This document shows positions 46,558 through 54,066 of a stretch of DNA of 64,000 nt, in pieces (position 1 is the stretch's first letter; each line of letters starts with the position of its first letter). The translations under genes and the position numbers were made by a program. Where the stretch lies: NCBI RefSeq assembly GCF_965229315.1, contig NZ_CBDDJA010000002.1:868001-932000 (forward strand), read 5' to 3'. Below the pieces are notes generated by a model. That model saw nothing but the letters and a program-made list of their open reading frames with translations, did no database searches and had not been told where the DNA came from. Source of the stretch: Pelomonas sp965229315. GTDB lineage: Bacteria > Pseudomonadota > Gammaproteobacteria > Burkholderiales > Burkholderiaceae_C.

Positions 46558-46800
46558 ATGAGCAACAAAGGCCAACTTTTGCAGGACCCCTTTTTGAACC
46601 TGCTTCGCAAAGAGCATGTGCCCGTCTCGATCTATCTGGTCAACGGCATCAAGCTCCAGGGCCACATTGAATCCTTCGACCAATACGTCGTGCTGCTGCG
46701 CAACACGGTGACGCAGATGGTCTACAAGCACGCGATCTCGACCGTCGTGCCGGGCCGTGCGGTCAACTTCCACGCCGGCGACACGCCCGCGGACGCCTGA
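46558..46800 (+). CDS. hfq: RNA chaperone Hfq
   Basis: An 80-residue Sm-like protein that helps small RNAs pair with mRNAs. The Sm1 motif (VSIYLVNGIKLQGHIESFDQY) and Sm2 (YKHAISTVVP) are intact, and the N-terminus GQLLQDPFLNLLRKEHVPV contains the Gln/Phe RNA-contact residues. The C-terminal tail is short, as in many betaproteobacteria. GGAG precedes the ATG. It is 76 bp after der and 10 bp before hflX. Confidence 0.97.
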   Translation: MSNKGQLLQDPFLNLLRKEHVPVSIYLVNGIKLQGHIESFDQYVVLLRNTVTQMVYKHAISTVVPGRAVNFHAGDTPADA

Positions 46801-46810
46801 TCCCCGACCC

Positions 46811-48094
46811 TTGTCCTCGACTTCTGCCAACGCCGGTCTTCCAACTGCAGCGCCGCCCTCCGAGGCGGCGCGCGCCATTCTTGTGGGTGTCGATTTCGGT
46901 CGGCACTCTGCCAAGCAGGGCTTCGACGAAAGCCTGGACGAGCTGGCGCTGCTGGCCGAATCGGCCGGCGACACGCCCGTCGCCAAGGTCATCGCCCGGC
47001 GCCCGGCGCCTGACGCCGCGCTGTTCGTCGGCTCCGGCAAGGCCGACGAGATCAAGCTGCTCGTGCAGGCCCACCAGGCCCACACGGTGCTGTTTGACCA
47101 GGCCATCTCGCCCGCCCAGCAGCGCAACCTGGAGCGCGTCCTCGGCGTTCCGGTTGCGGACCGCACGGCGCTGATCCTCGAGATCTTCGCCGCCCGCGCG
47201 CAGAGCCACGAGGGCAAGCTGCAGGTCGAGCTGGCGCGGCTGCAATACCTGGCCACGCGCCTCGTGCGCCGCTGGAGCCACCTGGAACGCCAGAGCGGCG
47301 GCATCGGCATGCGCGGTGGCCCCGGCGAAGCGCAGATCGAGCTGGACCGTCGCATGATCGACGACCGCATCAAGAAGACCAAGGAGCGCCTGAAGCAGGT
47401 GCAGAAGCAGCGCAGCACGCAGCGCCGCTCCAGGGCGCGCAACGGCGTCTTCAAGGTCTCGCTGGTGGGCTACACGAACGCGGGCAAGAGCACGCTGTTC
47501 AACGCCCTCGTGAAGGCGCGTGCCTACGCGGCCAACCAGCTCTTCGCGACGCTGGACACCACCACCCGCTCGCTGTACCTGGAGCAGGCCGGCGCCAGTG
47601 TGTCGCTGTCCGACACCGTGGGGTTCATCCGCGACCTGCCGCACAAGCTCGTCGAGGCCTTCCGCGCCACGCTGCAGGAGGCGGCCGATGCCGACCTGCT
47701 GCTGCACGTCGTGGACGCCGCCAGCCCCGTGCTGGACGAGCAGATGGCCGGGGTGGACCGCGTGCTGCAGGAGATCGGCGCGGGCGACGTGCCGCAGCTG
47801 CTGGTCTACAACAAGCAGGACCTGCTGCCCGAGGACCGGCGCCCACGCGTGGCTGTGGACGCCATCCTGCGCGGCGGCGCGGCACGTCCGACGCCGCGCG
47901 TGTTCGTCAGCGCGGTGGACGGCACGGGCCTGGCCGAGCTGCGCGACCTCATCGCGCAGGCCGTGCAGGCCGCCCAGCTCGCCCAGCCGGTGGACGAACC
48001 CTTCGACGAGCGCTTCGACGAGCGCGACGGCGATCACTTGAATGACGGGCCTGTCCCCTCATCTGCGGACGACGATGCCGCACCCACTCACTGA
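46811..48094 (+). CDS. hflX: GTPase HflX
   Basis: A 427-residue GTPase that splits or rescues ribosomes under stress. The TTG at 46811 is the first in-frame start after hfq; an earlier ATG (46757) lies inside hfq and would give a basic, Thr/Pro-rich leader. The HflX-domain GSGKADEIKLLVQAH, SGGIGMRGGPGEAQIE and coiled linker precede the G domain (GYTNAGKST, near residue 222; SDTVGFIRDLPH; NKQD). The C-terminus is acidic. No strong ribosome binding site is visible. Confidence 0.9.
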   Translation: MSSTSANAGLPTAAPPSEAARAILVGVDFGRHSAKQGFDESLDELALLAESAGDTPVAKVIARRPAPDAALFVGSGKADEIKLLVQAHQAHTVLFDQAISPAQQRNLERVLGVPVADRTALILEIFAARAQSHEGKLQVELARLQYLATRLVRRWSHLERQSGGIGMRGGPGEAQIELDRRMIDDRIKKTKERLKQVQKQRSTQRRSRARNGVFKVSLVGYTNAGKSTLFNALVKARAYAANQLFATLDTTTRSLYLEQAGASVSLSDTVGFIRDLPHKLVEAFRATLQEAADADLLLHVVDAASPVLDEQMAGVDRVLQEIGAGDVPQLLVYNKQDLLPEDRRPRVAVDAILRGGAARPTPRVFVSAVDGTGLAELRDLIAQAVQAAQLAQPVDEPFDERFDERDGDHLNDGPVPSSADDDAAPTH

Positions 48095-48107
48095 CTATGA
48101 CTCAGGC

Positions 48108-49352
48108 ATGAGCAGCACCCTCCACACCCCGCGCCGTGAGCCCTGGCACCGCCGTCTGCTGACGCCGGTGGCACGCGCTGCCGGCCGCTTGCTGAACAAC
48201 GGCCGCAACGACGGCCCGCCGGACCTCGACGAGCTCTGGCGCGACTTCAACCGCAAGCTGTCCGGCATGTTCGGCGGCCGCCCGAACGGACCGACAGGCC
48301 CCGCCGGGTCGGGTGGTGGTTCCCCGGACATGAAGGGTGCGGGCATCGGTGCCGGCCTCATCGCCGGCGTCGTCGTGCTGGGTTGGCTGGGCAGCGGCTT
48401 CTTCATCGTGCAGGAAGGCCAGCAGGCCGTCGTCACCTTCTTCGGCAAGTACGACAAGACCGTGGAGGCCGGCTTCCAGTGGCGACTGCCCTATCCCTTC
48501 CAGGGCCACGAGACCGTCGCCGTGTCCAAGCTGCAGCAGGTGGACGTCGGCCGCAGCTCCGTCGTCGCGGCCACCGGCCTGCGCGATTCGTCGATGCTCA
48601 CGCAGGACGAGAACATCGTCGACATCCGCTTCACCGTGCAATACGTGGTCAAGAACGCACGCGACTTCCTGTACGAGAACCGTGACCCCGAGCAGGCCGT
48701 GCTGCTGGCCGCGGAATCGGCCGTGCGCGAGATCGTCGGGAAAAGCAAGATGGACTCGGTGCTGTACGAGCAGCGCGACATGATCGCCGTGGACCTGGCC
48801 AAGTCGGTGCAGGCGCAGCTCGACCGGCTCAAGGCCGGCATCCAGGTCAAGAACGTCAACGTGCAGAGTGTGCAGCCGCCCGAGCAGGTGCAGGCGGCGT
48901 TCGAGGACGCGTTCAAGGCCAATGCCAACCGCGAGCAGCTGAAGAACGAGGCCCAGGCCTACGCCAACGACGTGATCCCGCGCGCCCAGGGCGATGCGGC
49001 CAAGTTGCGCGAGCAGTCCGAGGGCTACAAGGCCCGCGTCGTCGCGACCGCCGAAGGCGATGCGCAGCGCTTCAAGAGCGTGCTGGCCGAGTACCAGAAG
49101 GCGCCTCAGGTCACGCGCGACCGGCTCTACATCGATGCGATGCAGCAGATCTACAGCAGCGTCAGCAAGGTCATGGTGGACAGCCGCACCGGCTCCAACA
49201 TGCTCTACCTGCCGCTGGACAAGCTGCTGCAGCAGGGCGGTGGCAGCGTGACCGTGTCGCCGCCGCAGCCCACCACGGTGCCCGAGCCGACGGCACTGCC
49301 CGGCAGCGACCTGCGCAGCCGTGACAACCAGCGCAGCCGCGACGGCCGCTGA
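48108..49352 (+). CDS. hflK: FtsH-associated SPFH protein HflK
   Basis: A 414-residue membrane protein that with HflC modulates the FtsH protease. The ATG at 48108 is used; an earlier ATG (48042) lies within hflX. The cytoplasmic N-terminus (Gly/Asn/Pro-rich) leads to a membrane segment near GIGAGLIAGVVVLGWLGSGF, then the SPFH domain (VQEGQQAVVTFFGKY, AVAVSKL... NIVDIRFTVQYVV) and a helical region. The 13-bp spacing after hflX is close. hflC follows 15 bp later. Confidence 0.93.
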   Translation: MSSTLHTPRREPWHRRLLTPVARAAGRLLNNGRNDGPPDLDELWRDFNRKLSGMFGGRPNGPTGPAGSGGGSPDMKGAGIGAGLIAGVVVLGWLGSGFFIVQEGQQAVVTFFGKYDKTVEAGFQWRLPYPFQGHETVAVSKLQQVDVGRSSVVAATGLRDSSMLTQDENIVDIRFTVQYVVKNARDFLYENRDPEQAVLLAAESAVREIVGKSKMDSVLYEQRDMIAVDLAKSVQAQLDRLKAGIQVKNVNVQSVQPPEQVQAAFEDAFKANANREQLKNEAQAYANDVIPRAQGDAAKLREQSEGYKARVVATAEGDAQRFKSVLAEYQKAPQVTRDRLYIDAMQQIYSSVSKVMVDSRTGSNMLYLPLDKLLQQGGGSVTVSPPQPTTVPEPTALPGSDLRSRDNQRSRDGR

Positions 49353-49367
49353 TCGAGGACCCATCGA

Positions 49368-50276
49368 ATGAACCGTATTGCCGCCATCCTCGCCGGCGCA
49401 CTCATCGTCCTGATGCTGCTGTCGTCGATGCTCTTCATCGTCGACCAGCGCCAGTTCGCCGTCGTCTATGCACTGGGCGAGATCAAGGAAGTCATCACCG
49501 AGCCGGGCCTGAAGTTCAAGGCACCGCCGCCGCTGCAGAACGTCGTCATGCTCGACCGCCGCGTGCAGACGTTGGACAGCCCGGAGTCGCGCCCCGTCTT
49601 CACGGCCGAGAAGAAGAGCATCGTCATCGACTGGCTCATCAAGTGGCGCATCTCGGACGCGCGCCAGTTCATCCGCAACAGCGGTGGCACCAACCTCGCC
49701 GACATGCGCAACGTCGACAGCCGCCTGTCGCCGGTCGTGCAGGCCGCGTTCAACGAGGAAGTGACCAAGCGCACCGTCATCGCGGTGCTGGCTACCGAGC
49801 GCGAGAAGGTCATGCAGGACGTGCGCAGGCGCCTGTCCGACGAGGCCAAGCAGTTCGGCATCGAGGTGGTGGACGTGCGCATCAAGCGCGTGGACTTCGC
49901 ATCCGGCATCACGGATTCGGTCTACCGCCGCATGGAGTCCGAGCGCAAGCGCGTGGCCAACGAGGCGCGCGCCACCGGCGCGGCCGAGGGCGACAAGATC
50001 CGCGCCGATGCCGATCGCCAGCGCGAAATCATCGTCGCCGAGGCCTACCGTGACGCGCAGCTCGTGATGGGCGAGGGCGATGCCAAGGCATCGGCGATCT
50101 ACGCCGAATCGTTCGGGCGCGATCCGTCGTTCGCGCAGTTCTACCGCTCGCTGAGCGCCTACCGTTCGAGCTTCAAGAGCAAGAGCGACGTGATGGTTGT
50201 CGACCCGAACAGCGACTTCTTCAAGGCCATGCGCGGCGCTGGTGCCGCACCCGCCGCCGCGCCCGCGCGCAAGTGA
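49368..50276 (+). CDS. hflC: FtsH-associated SPFH protein HflC
   Basis: A 302-residue membrane partner of HflK. The N-terminal membrane anchor (AAILAGALIVLMLLSSMLFIV) is followed by DQRQFAVVYALGEIKEV and the SPFH fold (RLSPVVQAAFNEEVTKRTV, RLSDEAKQFGIEVVDVRIKRVDF) and a helical domain ending in an Ala-rich tail. The stop overlaps the GTG start of the DUF2065 gene. Confidence 0.94.
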   Translation: MNRIAAILAGALIVLMLLSSMLFIVDQRQFAVVYALGEIKEVITEPGLKFKAPPPLQNVVMLDRRVQTLDSPESRPVFTAEKKSIVIDWLIKWRISDARQFIRNSGGTNLADMRNVDSRLSPVVQAAFNEEVTKRTVIAVLATEREKVMQDVRRRLSDEAKQFGIEVVDVRIKRVDFASGITDSVYRRMESERKRVANEARATGAAEGDKIRADADRQREIIVAEAYRDAQLVMGEGDAKASAIYAESFGRDPSFAQFYRSLSAYRSSFKSKSDVMVVDPNSDFFKAMRGAGAAPAAAPARK

Positions 50277-50458
50277 ATGAGCTGCTGCTGGCGCTGGCGC
50301 TGATGATGGTGGTCGAGGGGGTGATGCCCCTCGTCAGCCCGCGTCGCTGGCGCGACGTCTTCAGCCGGCTGCTGGCGATGAGCGACGGCCAGATCCGCTT
50401 CATCGGCCTGGCCAGCATGGTGATGGGGTTGCTGGCCGTCCTCTTCTTGTTGCGCTGA
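50273..50458 (+). CDS. DUF2065 (YjeT-like) small membrane protein
   Basis: A 61-residue protein with two hydrophobic segments (ELLLALALMMVVEGVMPL and FIGLASMVMGLLAVLFLLR), flanking RRWRD. The GTG at 50273 overlaps the hflC stop. The same small gene follows hflC in E. coli and many proteobacteria; its role is unknown. Confidence 0.8.
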   Translation: MNELLLALALMMVVEGVMPLVSPRRWRDVFSRLLAMSDGQIRFIGLASMVMGLLAVLFLLR

Positions 50459-50532
50459 TCGAGTCATCGCGCACGCTGGCGCGGCAATGGGCACCGGTAG
50501 AATGCCGTTTTTAACCGCCCCCCGTGCGCCTC

Positions 50533-51708
50533 ATGTCCTCTGCTTGGCTGCTGCCCGAGCACATCGCCGATGTGCTGCCTTCGCAGGCACGCCGCATCGA
50601 AGAGCTGCGTAGAGAGCTGCTCGACATGGCCCGCAGCTATGGCTGCGAGCTGGTCATCCCGCCGTTGCTGGAGCACCTGGAGTCGCTGTTGTCCGGCACC
50701 GGCATGGGCTCCGACATCAAGCTGTTCAAGCTGGTGGATCAACTCTCCGGCCGCTCGCTCGGCCTGCGCGCCGACACGACGCCGCAGGTGGCCCGCATCG
50801 ATGCTCATCTGCTCAATCGCCGCGGCGTGACGCGCCTGTGCTACTGCGGCCCGGTGGCGCACACGCGGCCGGACGGGCTCAACACCAGCCGAGAGCCGCT
50901 GCAGTTCGGCGTCGAGATCTACGGTCATGCGGGCCTGGAAGCCGATCTTGAAGTGCATGACCTGGCGCTGGACGCGTTGCGCCGCGCCGGCCTGCGCAAG
51001 GTCATGCTCGACCTGGGCGACGCCCGGCTGCTGCAGGGCGTGCTTGAAGGCCACGGCGACGGCGTGAAGCTTGCGCCCGAAGCGCTGGTCGCGCTGACGG
51101 CAGCGCTCGCCGCGAAGGACATGGCCGTGCTCGCCGAATTGACGGCCGGCATGCCGGTCGTCACCCGCGACGCGCTGCTGGCACTGCCCAGCCTCTTCGG
51201 CGGGCGCGAGGTGCTGGACGAAGCCGCGCGCCGCCTGCCCGGCCATCCGCTGGTGAAAGCCGCGTTGGCCGACCTGGCCTGGCTGGCCGGGCACCTGGCT
51301 GCCGTGCACCCGGAGGTGAGCCTGGGCTTCGACCTGGCCGACCTTCAGGGCTATGCGTACTACACCGGCATCCGCTTCGCGGCGTATGCCGAAGGCTGTT
51401 CCGACGCGGTGCTGCGCGGCGGCCGCTACGACGAGGTGGGGGCGGTCTTCGGCCGCCGCCGCCCGGCCGTGGGCTTCAGCCTGGACCTGAAGACGCTGGT
51501 GGGCCTGGCGCCCGCCACACCGCTGCGCGCGGCCATCCGCGCCCCGTGGGGTGAGGACGCCTCGTTGCGCCAGGCCGTGCGCGAGTGGCGCGAGAAGGGC
51601 GAGACGGTGGTGTGCGTGCTGCCGGGCCATGAGGCCGAGGCCGATGAATTCGACTGTGACCGCGAACTGGTTCGCGGCCACACGGGATGGGCAGTCCGCT
51701 CGCTCTGA
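50533..51708 (+). CDS. hisZ: ATP phosphoribosyltransferase regulatory subunit HisZ
   Basis: A 391-residue paralogue of HisS that activates the short form of HisG in histidine biosynthesis. SSAWLLPEHIADVLPSQARRIEELRRE is the N-terminus; LRADTTPQVARIDAHLLNRRGVTRLCYCG and YYTGIRFAAYAEG and GGRYDEVG are typical. The HisS-type motif 2 arginine region is altered, as expected. The ATG at 50533 is preferred to a GTG three codons upstream, on the match to family N-termini. TAGAAT (50498-50503) may be a -10 box. Confidence 0.9.
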   Translation: MSSAWLLPEHIADVLPSQARRIEELRRELLDMARSYGCELVIPPLLEHLESLLSGTGMGSDIKLFKLVDQLSGRSLGLRADTTPQVARIDAHLLNRRGVTRLCYCGPVAHTRPDGLNTSREPLQFGVEIYGHAGLEADLEVHDLALDALRRAGLRKVMLDLGDARLLQGVLEGHGDGVKLAPEALVALTAALAAKDMAVLAELTAGMPVVTRDALLALPSLFGGREVLDEAARRLPGHPLVKAALADLAWLAGHLAAVHPEVSLGFDLADLQGYAYYTGIRFAAYAEGCSDAVLRGGRYDEVGAVFGRRRPAVGFSLDLKTLVGLAPATPLRAAIRAPWGEDASLRQAVREWREKGETVVCVLPGHEAEADEFDCDRELVRGHTGWAVRSL

Positions 51709-51748
51709 GCGGCGCCCGCAAACTCTTCTCCAAAATCAGGCAAACCAA

Positions 51749-53083
51749 ATGCAAAGCCAAACCGCGCGTGGACGCAATGTGGTCGTCGTGGGCACCCAGT
51801 GGGGCGACGAGGGCAAGGGCAAGGTCGTGGACTGGATGACGGACCATGCCCATGGCGTGGCGCGCTTCCAGGGCGGCCACAACGCCGGCCACACGCTGGT
51901 CATCAAGGGCGTGAAGACGGCGCTGCAGCTCATCCCCAGCGGCATCATGCGCGACGGCGTGCCCTGCTACATCGGCAACGGCGTGGTGGTGGACCCGACC
52001 CACCTGCTCGCCGAGATCGAGCGCCTGGAGGCGGCCGGCGTCGAAGTGCGCTCGCGCCTGTTCATCAGCGAGAGCTGCCCGCTGATCCTGCCCTTCCACG
52101 TGGCCGTGGACAAGGCGCGCGAGCAGCTGCGCGAGAGCAGCGGCAGCGGCAAGATCGGCACCACCGGCAAGGGCATCGGCCCGGCCTATGAAGACAAGGT
52201 GGCCCGTCGCGCTCTGCGCGCCCAGGACCTGAAGCACCCCGAACGCTTCGCCAAGAAGCTGCGCGAGTTGCTGGAGTTGCACAACTTCGTGCTCAAGGGC
52301 TACCTGAAGGCCGAGGAACTGGCGTTCGAGCCCATCTTCGAGCAGGCCATGAAGATGGCCGAGGCCATCAAGCCCATGCTGGCGGATGTGGGCTACCTGA
52401 TCCACAAGGCCCACCAGGCCGGCCAGAACATCCTGTTCGAAGGCGCCCAGGGCACGCTGCTGGACATCGATCACGGCACCTATCCCTACGTCACCTCCAG
52501 CAACTGCGTGGCTGGCAACGCCGCTGCCGGTGCCGGTGTGGGCCCGCAGCTGCTGCACTACATGCTGGGCATCACCAAGGCCTACACGACGCGCGTGGGC
52601 TCGGGCCCGTTCCCGACCGAACTCGACTGGGAAGTGCCCGGCACCGTCGGCTACCACCTCTCCACGGTCGGCCAGGAGCGCGGCACCGTGACCGGGCGCG
52701 CGCGCCGCTGCGGTTGGCTGGACGCCGCAGCGCTCAAGCGCTCCATCATCATCAACGGCATCACCGGCCTGTGCCTGACCAAGCTCGATGTGCTGGACGG
52801 TCTGGCAGAGATCAAGATGTGCGTGGGCTACGAGCTGAACGGCAAGACGCTGGACATCCTGCCGCTGGACGCCGACGAGATCGAGGCCTGCACGCCCATC
52901 TACGAGACGTTCCCGGGCTGGACCGAAACCACGTTCGGCGCGACGAGCCTTGACGCATTGCCGGCCGCGGCACGCAGCTACCTCAAGCGTGTCGAGGAAG
53001 TCATCGGTGCGCCCATCGACATGGTTTCGACCGGCCCCGACCGCGAGCACACCATCGTGCTGCGCCATCCCTATTCCGCCTAA
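51749..53083 (+). CDS. purA: Adenylosuccinate synthetase
   Basis: A 444-residue enzyme coupling IMP, aspartate and GTP to adenylosuccinate. The P-loop-like GTQWGDEGKGK and GGHNAGHTLV motifs are near the N-terminus, with GTTGKGIGPAYEDK, FEGAQGTLLDIDHGTYPY and TKAYTTRVGSGPFPTE. The ATG at 51749 follows a weak ATCAGG. The gene ends 36 bp before a phosphoribosyltransferase, which fits purine metabolism. Confidence 0.97.
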   Translation: MQSQTARGRNVVVVGTQWGDEGKGKVVDWMTDHAHGVARFQGGHNAGHTLVIKGVKTALQLIPSGIMRDGVPCYIGNGVVVDPTHLLAEIERLEAAGVEVRSRLFISESCPLILPFHVAVDKAREQLRESSGSGKIGTTGKGIGPAYEDKVARRALRAQDLKHPERFAKKLRELLELHNFVLKGYLKAEELAFEPIFEQAMKMAEAIKPMLADVGYLIHKAHQAGQNILFEGAQGTLLDIDHGTYPYVTSSNCVAGNAAAGAGVGPQLLHYMLGITKAYTTRVGSGPFPTELDWEVPGTVGYHLSTVGQERGTVTGRARRCGWLDAAALKRSIIINGITGLCLTKLDVLDGLAEIKMCVGYELNGKTLDILPLDADEIEACTPIYETFPGWTETTFGATSLDALPAAARSYLKRVEEVIGAPIDMVSTGPDREHTIVLRHPYSA

Positions 53084-53119
53084 AAATCCAACTTCTCACC
53101 TCACGGAGACGCCCCCACC

Positions 53120-53641
53120 ATGCTGACCGACGACGGCAAACACCTCTACGTGTCCTGGGACGAGTACCACCTGCTGACCGAGCGTCTGGCGCTGAAGGTG
53201 CACGCCTCGGGCTGGCAGTTCGATCAGATCCTGTGCCTGGCCCGCGGCGGCATGCGCCCCGGCGACGTGCTGTCGCGCGTGTTCGACAAGCCGCTGGGCA
53301 TCATGTCCACCAGCTCGTACCGCGCCGAGGCCGGCACCATCCAGGGCCGCCTGGACATGGCCAAGTACATCACCATGCCCAAGGGCGAACTGGCCGGCCG
53401 CGTGCTGCTGGTGGACGACCTGGCCGACTCGGGCGTCACGCTGAAGGCCGTGGTGGAGCGCCTGCGCGGCATGCCGGCCATCAGCGAGCTGCGCTCGGCG
53501 GTCATCTGGTCCAAGAAGGTGTCGGCTTACACGCCGGACTACTACTGCGAAATGCTGGAGACGTCGCCCTGGATCCATCAGCCGTTCGAGGAGTACGACG
53601 GCATGGGGCCGGAGGCGCTGGCGAAGAAATTCGTCGTTTGA
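53120..53641 (+). CDS. Phosphoribosyltransferase (purine salvage type)
   Basis: A 173-residue type I phosphoribosyltransferase. The PRPP loop is LLVDDLADSGVT (residues 97-108), preceded by CLARGGMRPGDVLSRV, the first loop. The position behind purA suggests xanthine or guanine salvage, but specificity cannot be read. The family-like C-terminus (WIHQPFEEYD) matches Gpt-type proteins. CACGGAGACG lies upstream. The last nucleotides before the non-coding stretch show no terminator. Confidence 0.85.
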   Translation: MLTDDGKHLYVSWDEYHLLTERLALKVHASGWQFDQILCLARGGMRPGDVLSRVFDKPLGIMSTSSYRAEAGTIQGRLDMAKYITMPKGELAGRVLLVDDLADSGVTLKAVVERLRGMPAISELRSAVIWSKKVSAYTPDYYCEMLETSPWIHQPFEEYDGMGPEALAKKFVV

Positions 53642-53649
53642 GGGTGGGG

Positions 53650-53831
53650 CCTGTGGCGCGGATCGAAGAAGAAGCTCGGTTTGTGCCACCACTCGACGAA
53701 GGGCCCATCGAGGGCCCATCGCCGGGGACTCGGTCACGTCCCGCGACCCCGGCGGCCGGCTCCGCGCCACAGGCGCGAAGCCTTCGTCGAGGCGTCGGAC
53801 AAGCCACTGGATTGGCTTCGGTCCTCGACGA
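53650..53831. other. Non-coding stretch with strong inverted repeats
   Basis: No credible gene is seen between 53642 and the tRNA. Perfect inverted pairs are CCTGTGGCGCGGA (53650-53662) with TCCGCGCCACAGG (53761-53773); CTCGACGAAGG (53692-53702) with CCTTCGTCGAG (53781-53791); and TCGTCGAGG (53784-53792) with CCTCGACGA (53823-53831), which encloses AAGCCA/TGGCTT (53801-53818). The first two are interleaved, as in a pseudoknot. GGGCCCATCG occurs twice (53701, 53712). It may be a structured RNA or extragenic repeat. Confidence 0.55.
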
Positions 53832-53839
53832 CACGCCTT

Positions 53840-53870
53840 TTCGAGTCCTCTCCTCTCTCCTGGGCGCCAA
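53840..53870 (+). repeat. Inverted partial copy of the tRNA-Leu 3' end
   Basis: TTCGAGTCCTCTCCT (53840-53854), CTCT and CCTGGGCGCCA (53859-53869) match the T arm and acceptor of the tRNA-Leu gene, in the opposite orientation. The copy lies upstream of the terminator, and with it forms an inverted repeat centred on that hairpin. It lacks an anticodon and is not a working tRNA. Confidence 0.7.
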
Positions 53871-53908
53871 AGCAAAAAGGCCGATGCTTCCGCATCGGCC
53901 TTTTTGCT
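53871..53908. terminator. 17-bp bidirectional terminator adjacent to tRNA-Leu
   Basis: AGCAAAAAGGCCGATGC (53871-53887) pairs perfectly with 53892-53908 around a TTCC loop, with A and T runs on either side. It lies 6 bp beyond the tRNA 3' end and terminates the minus-strand tRNA transcript. Confidence 0.9.
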
Positions 53909-53913
53909 TTGTT

Positions 53914-53998
<85 letters not shown>

Positions 53999-54066
53999 AA
54001 GTTGCTCAAAACTTCTGACGAAGTCCCGGGCCGTTTCAGGAAAGCTAGGATCATATCATCAAAAAC

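Noticed and set aside
53840..53870. A second tRNA-Leu gene on the plus strand
   Set aside because: Only the T-arm and acceptor-like end is present; there is no anticodon or D arm, and a CTCT insertion breaks the acceptor.
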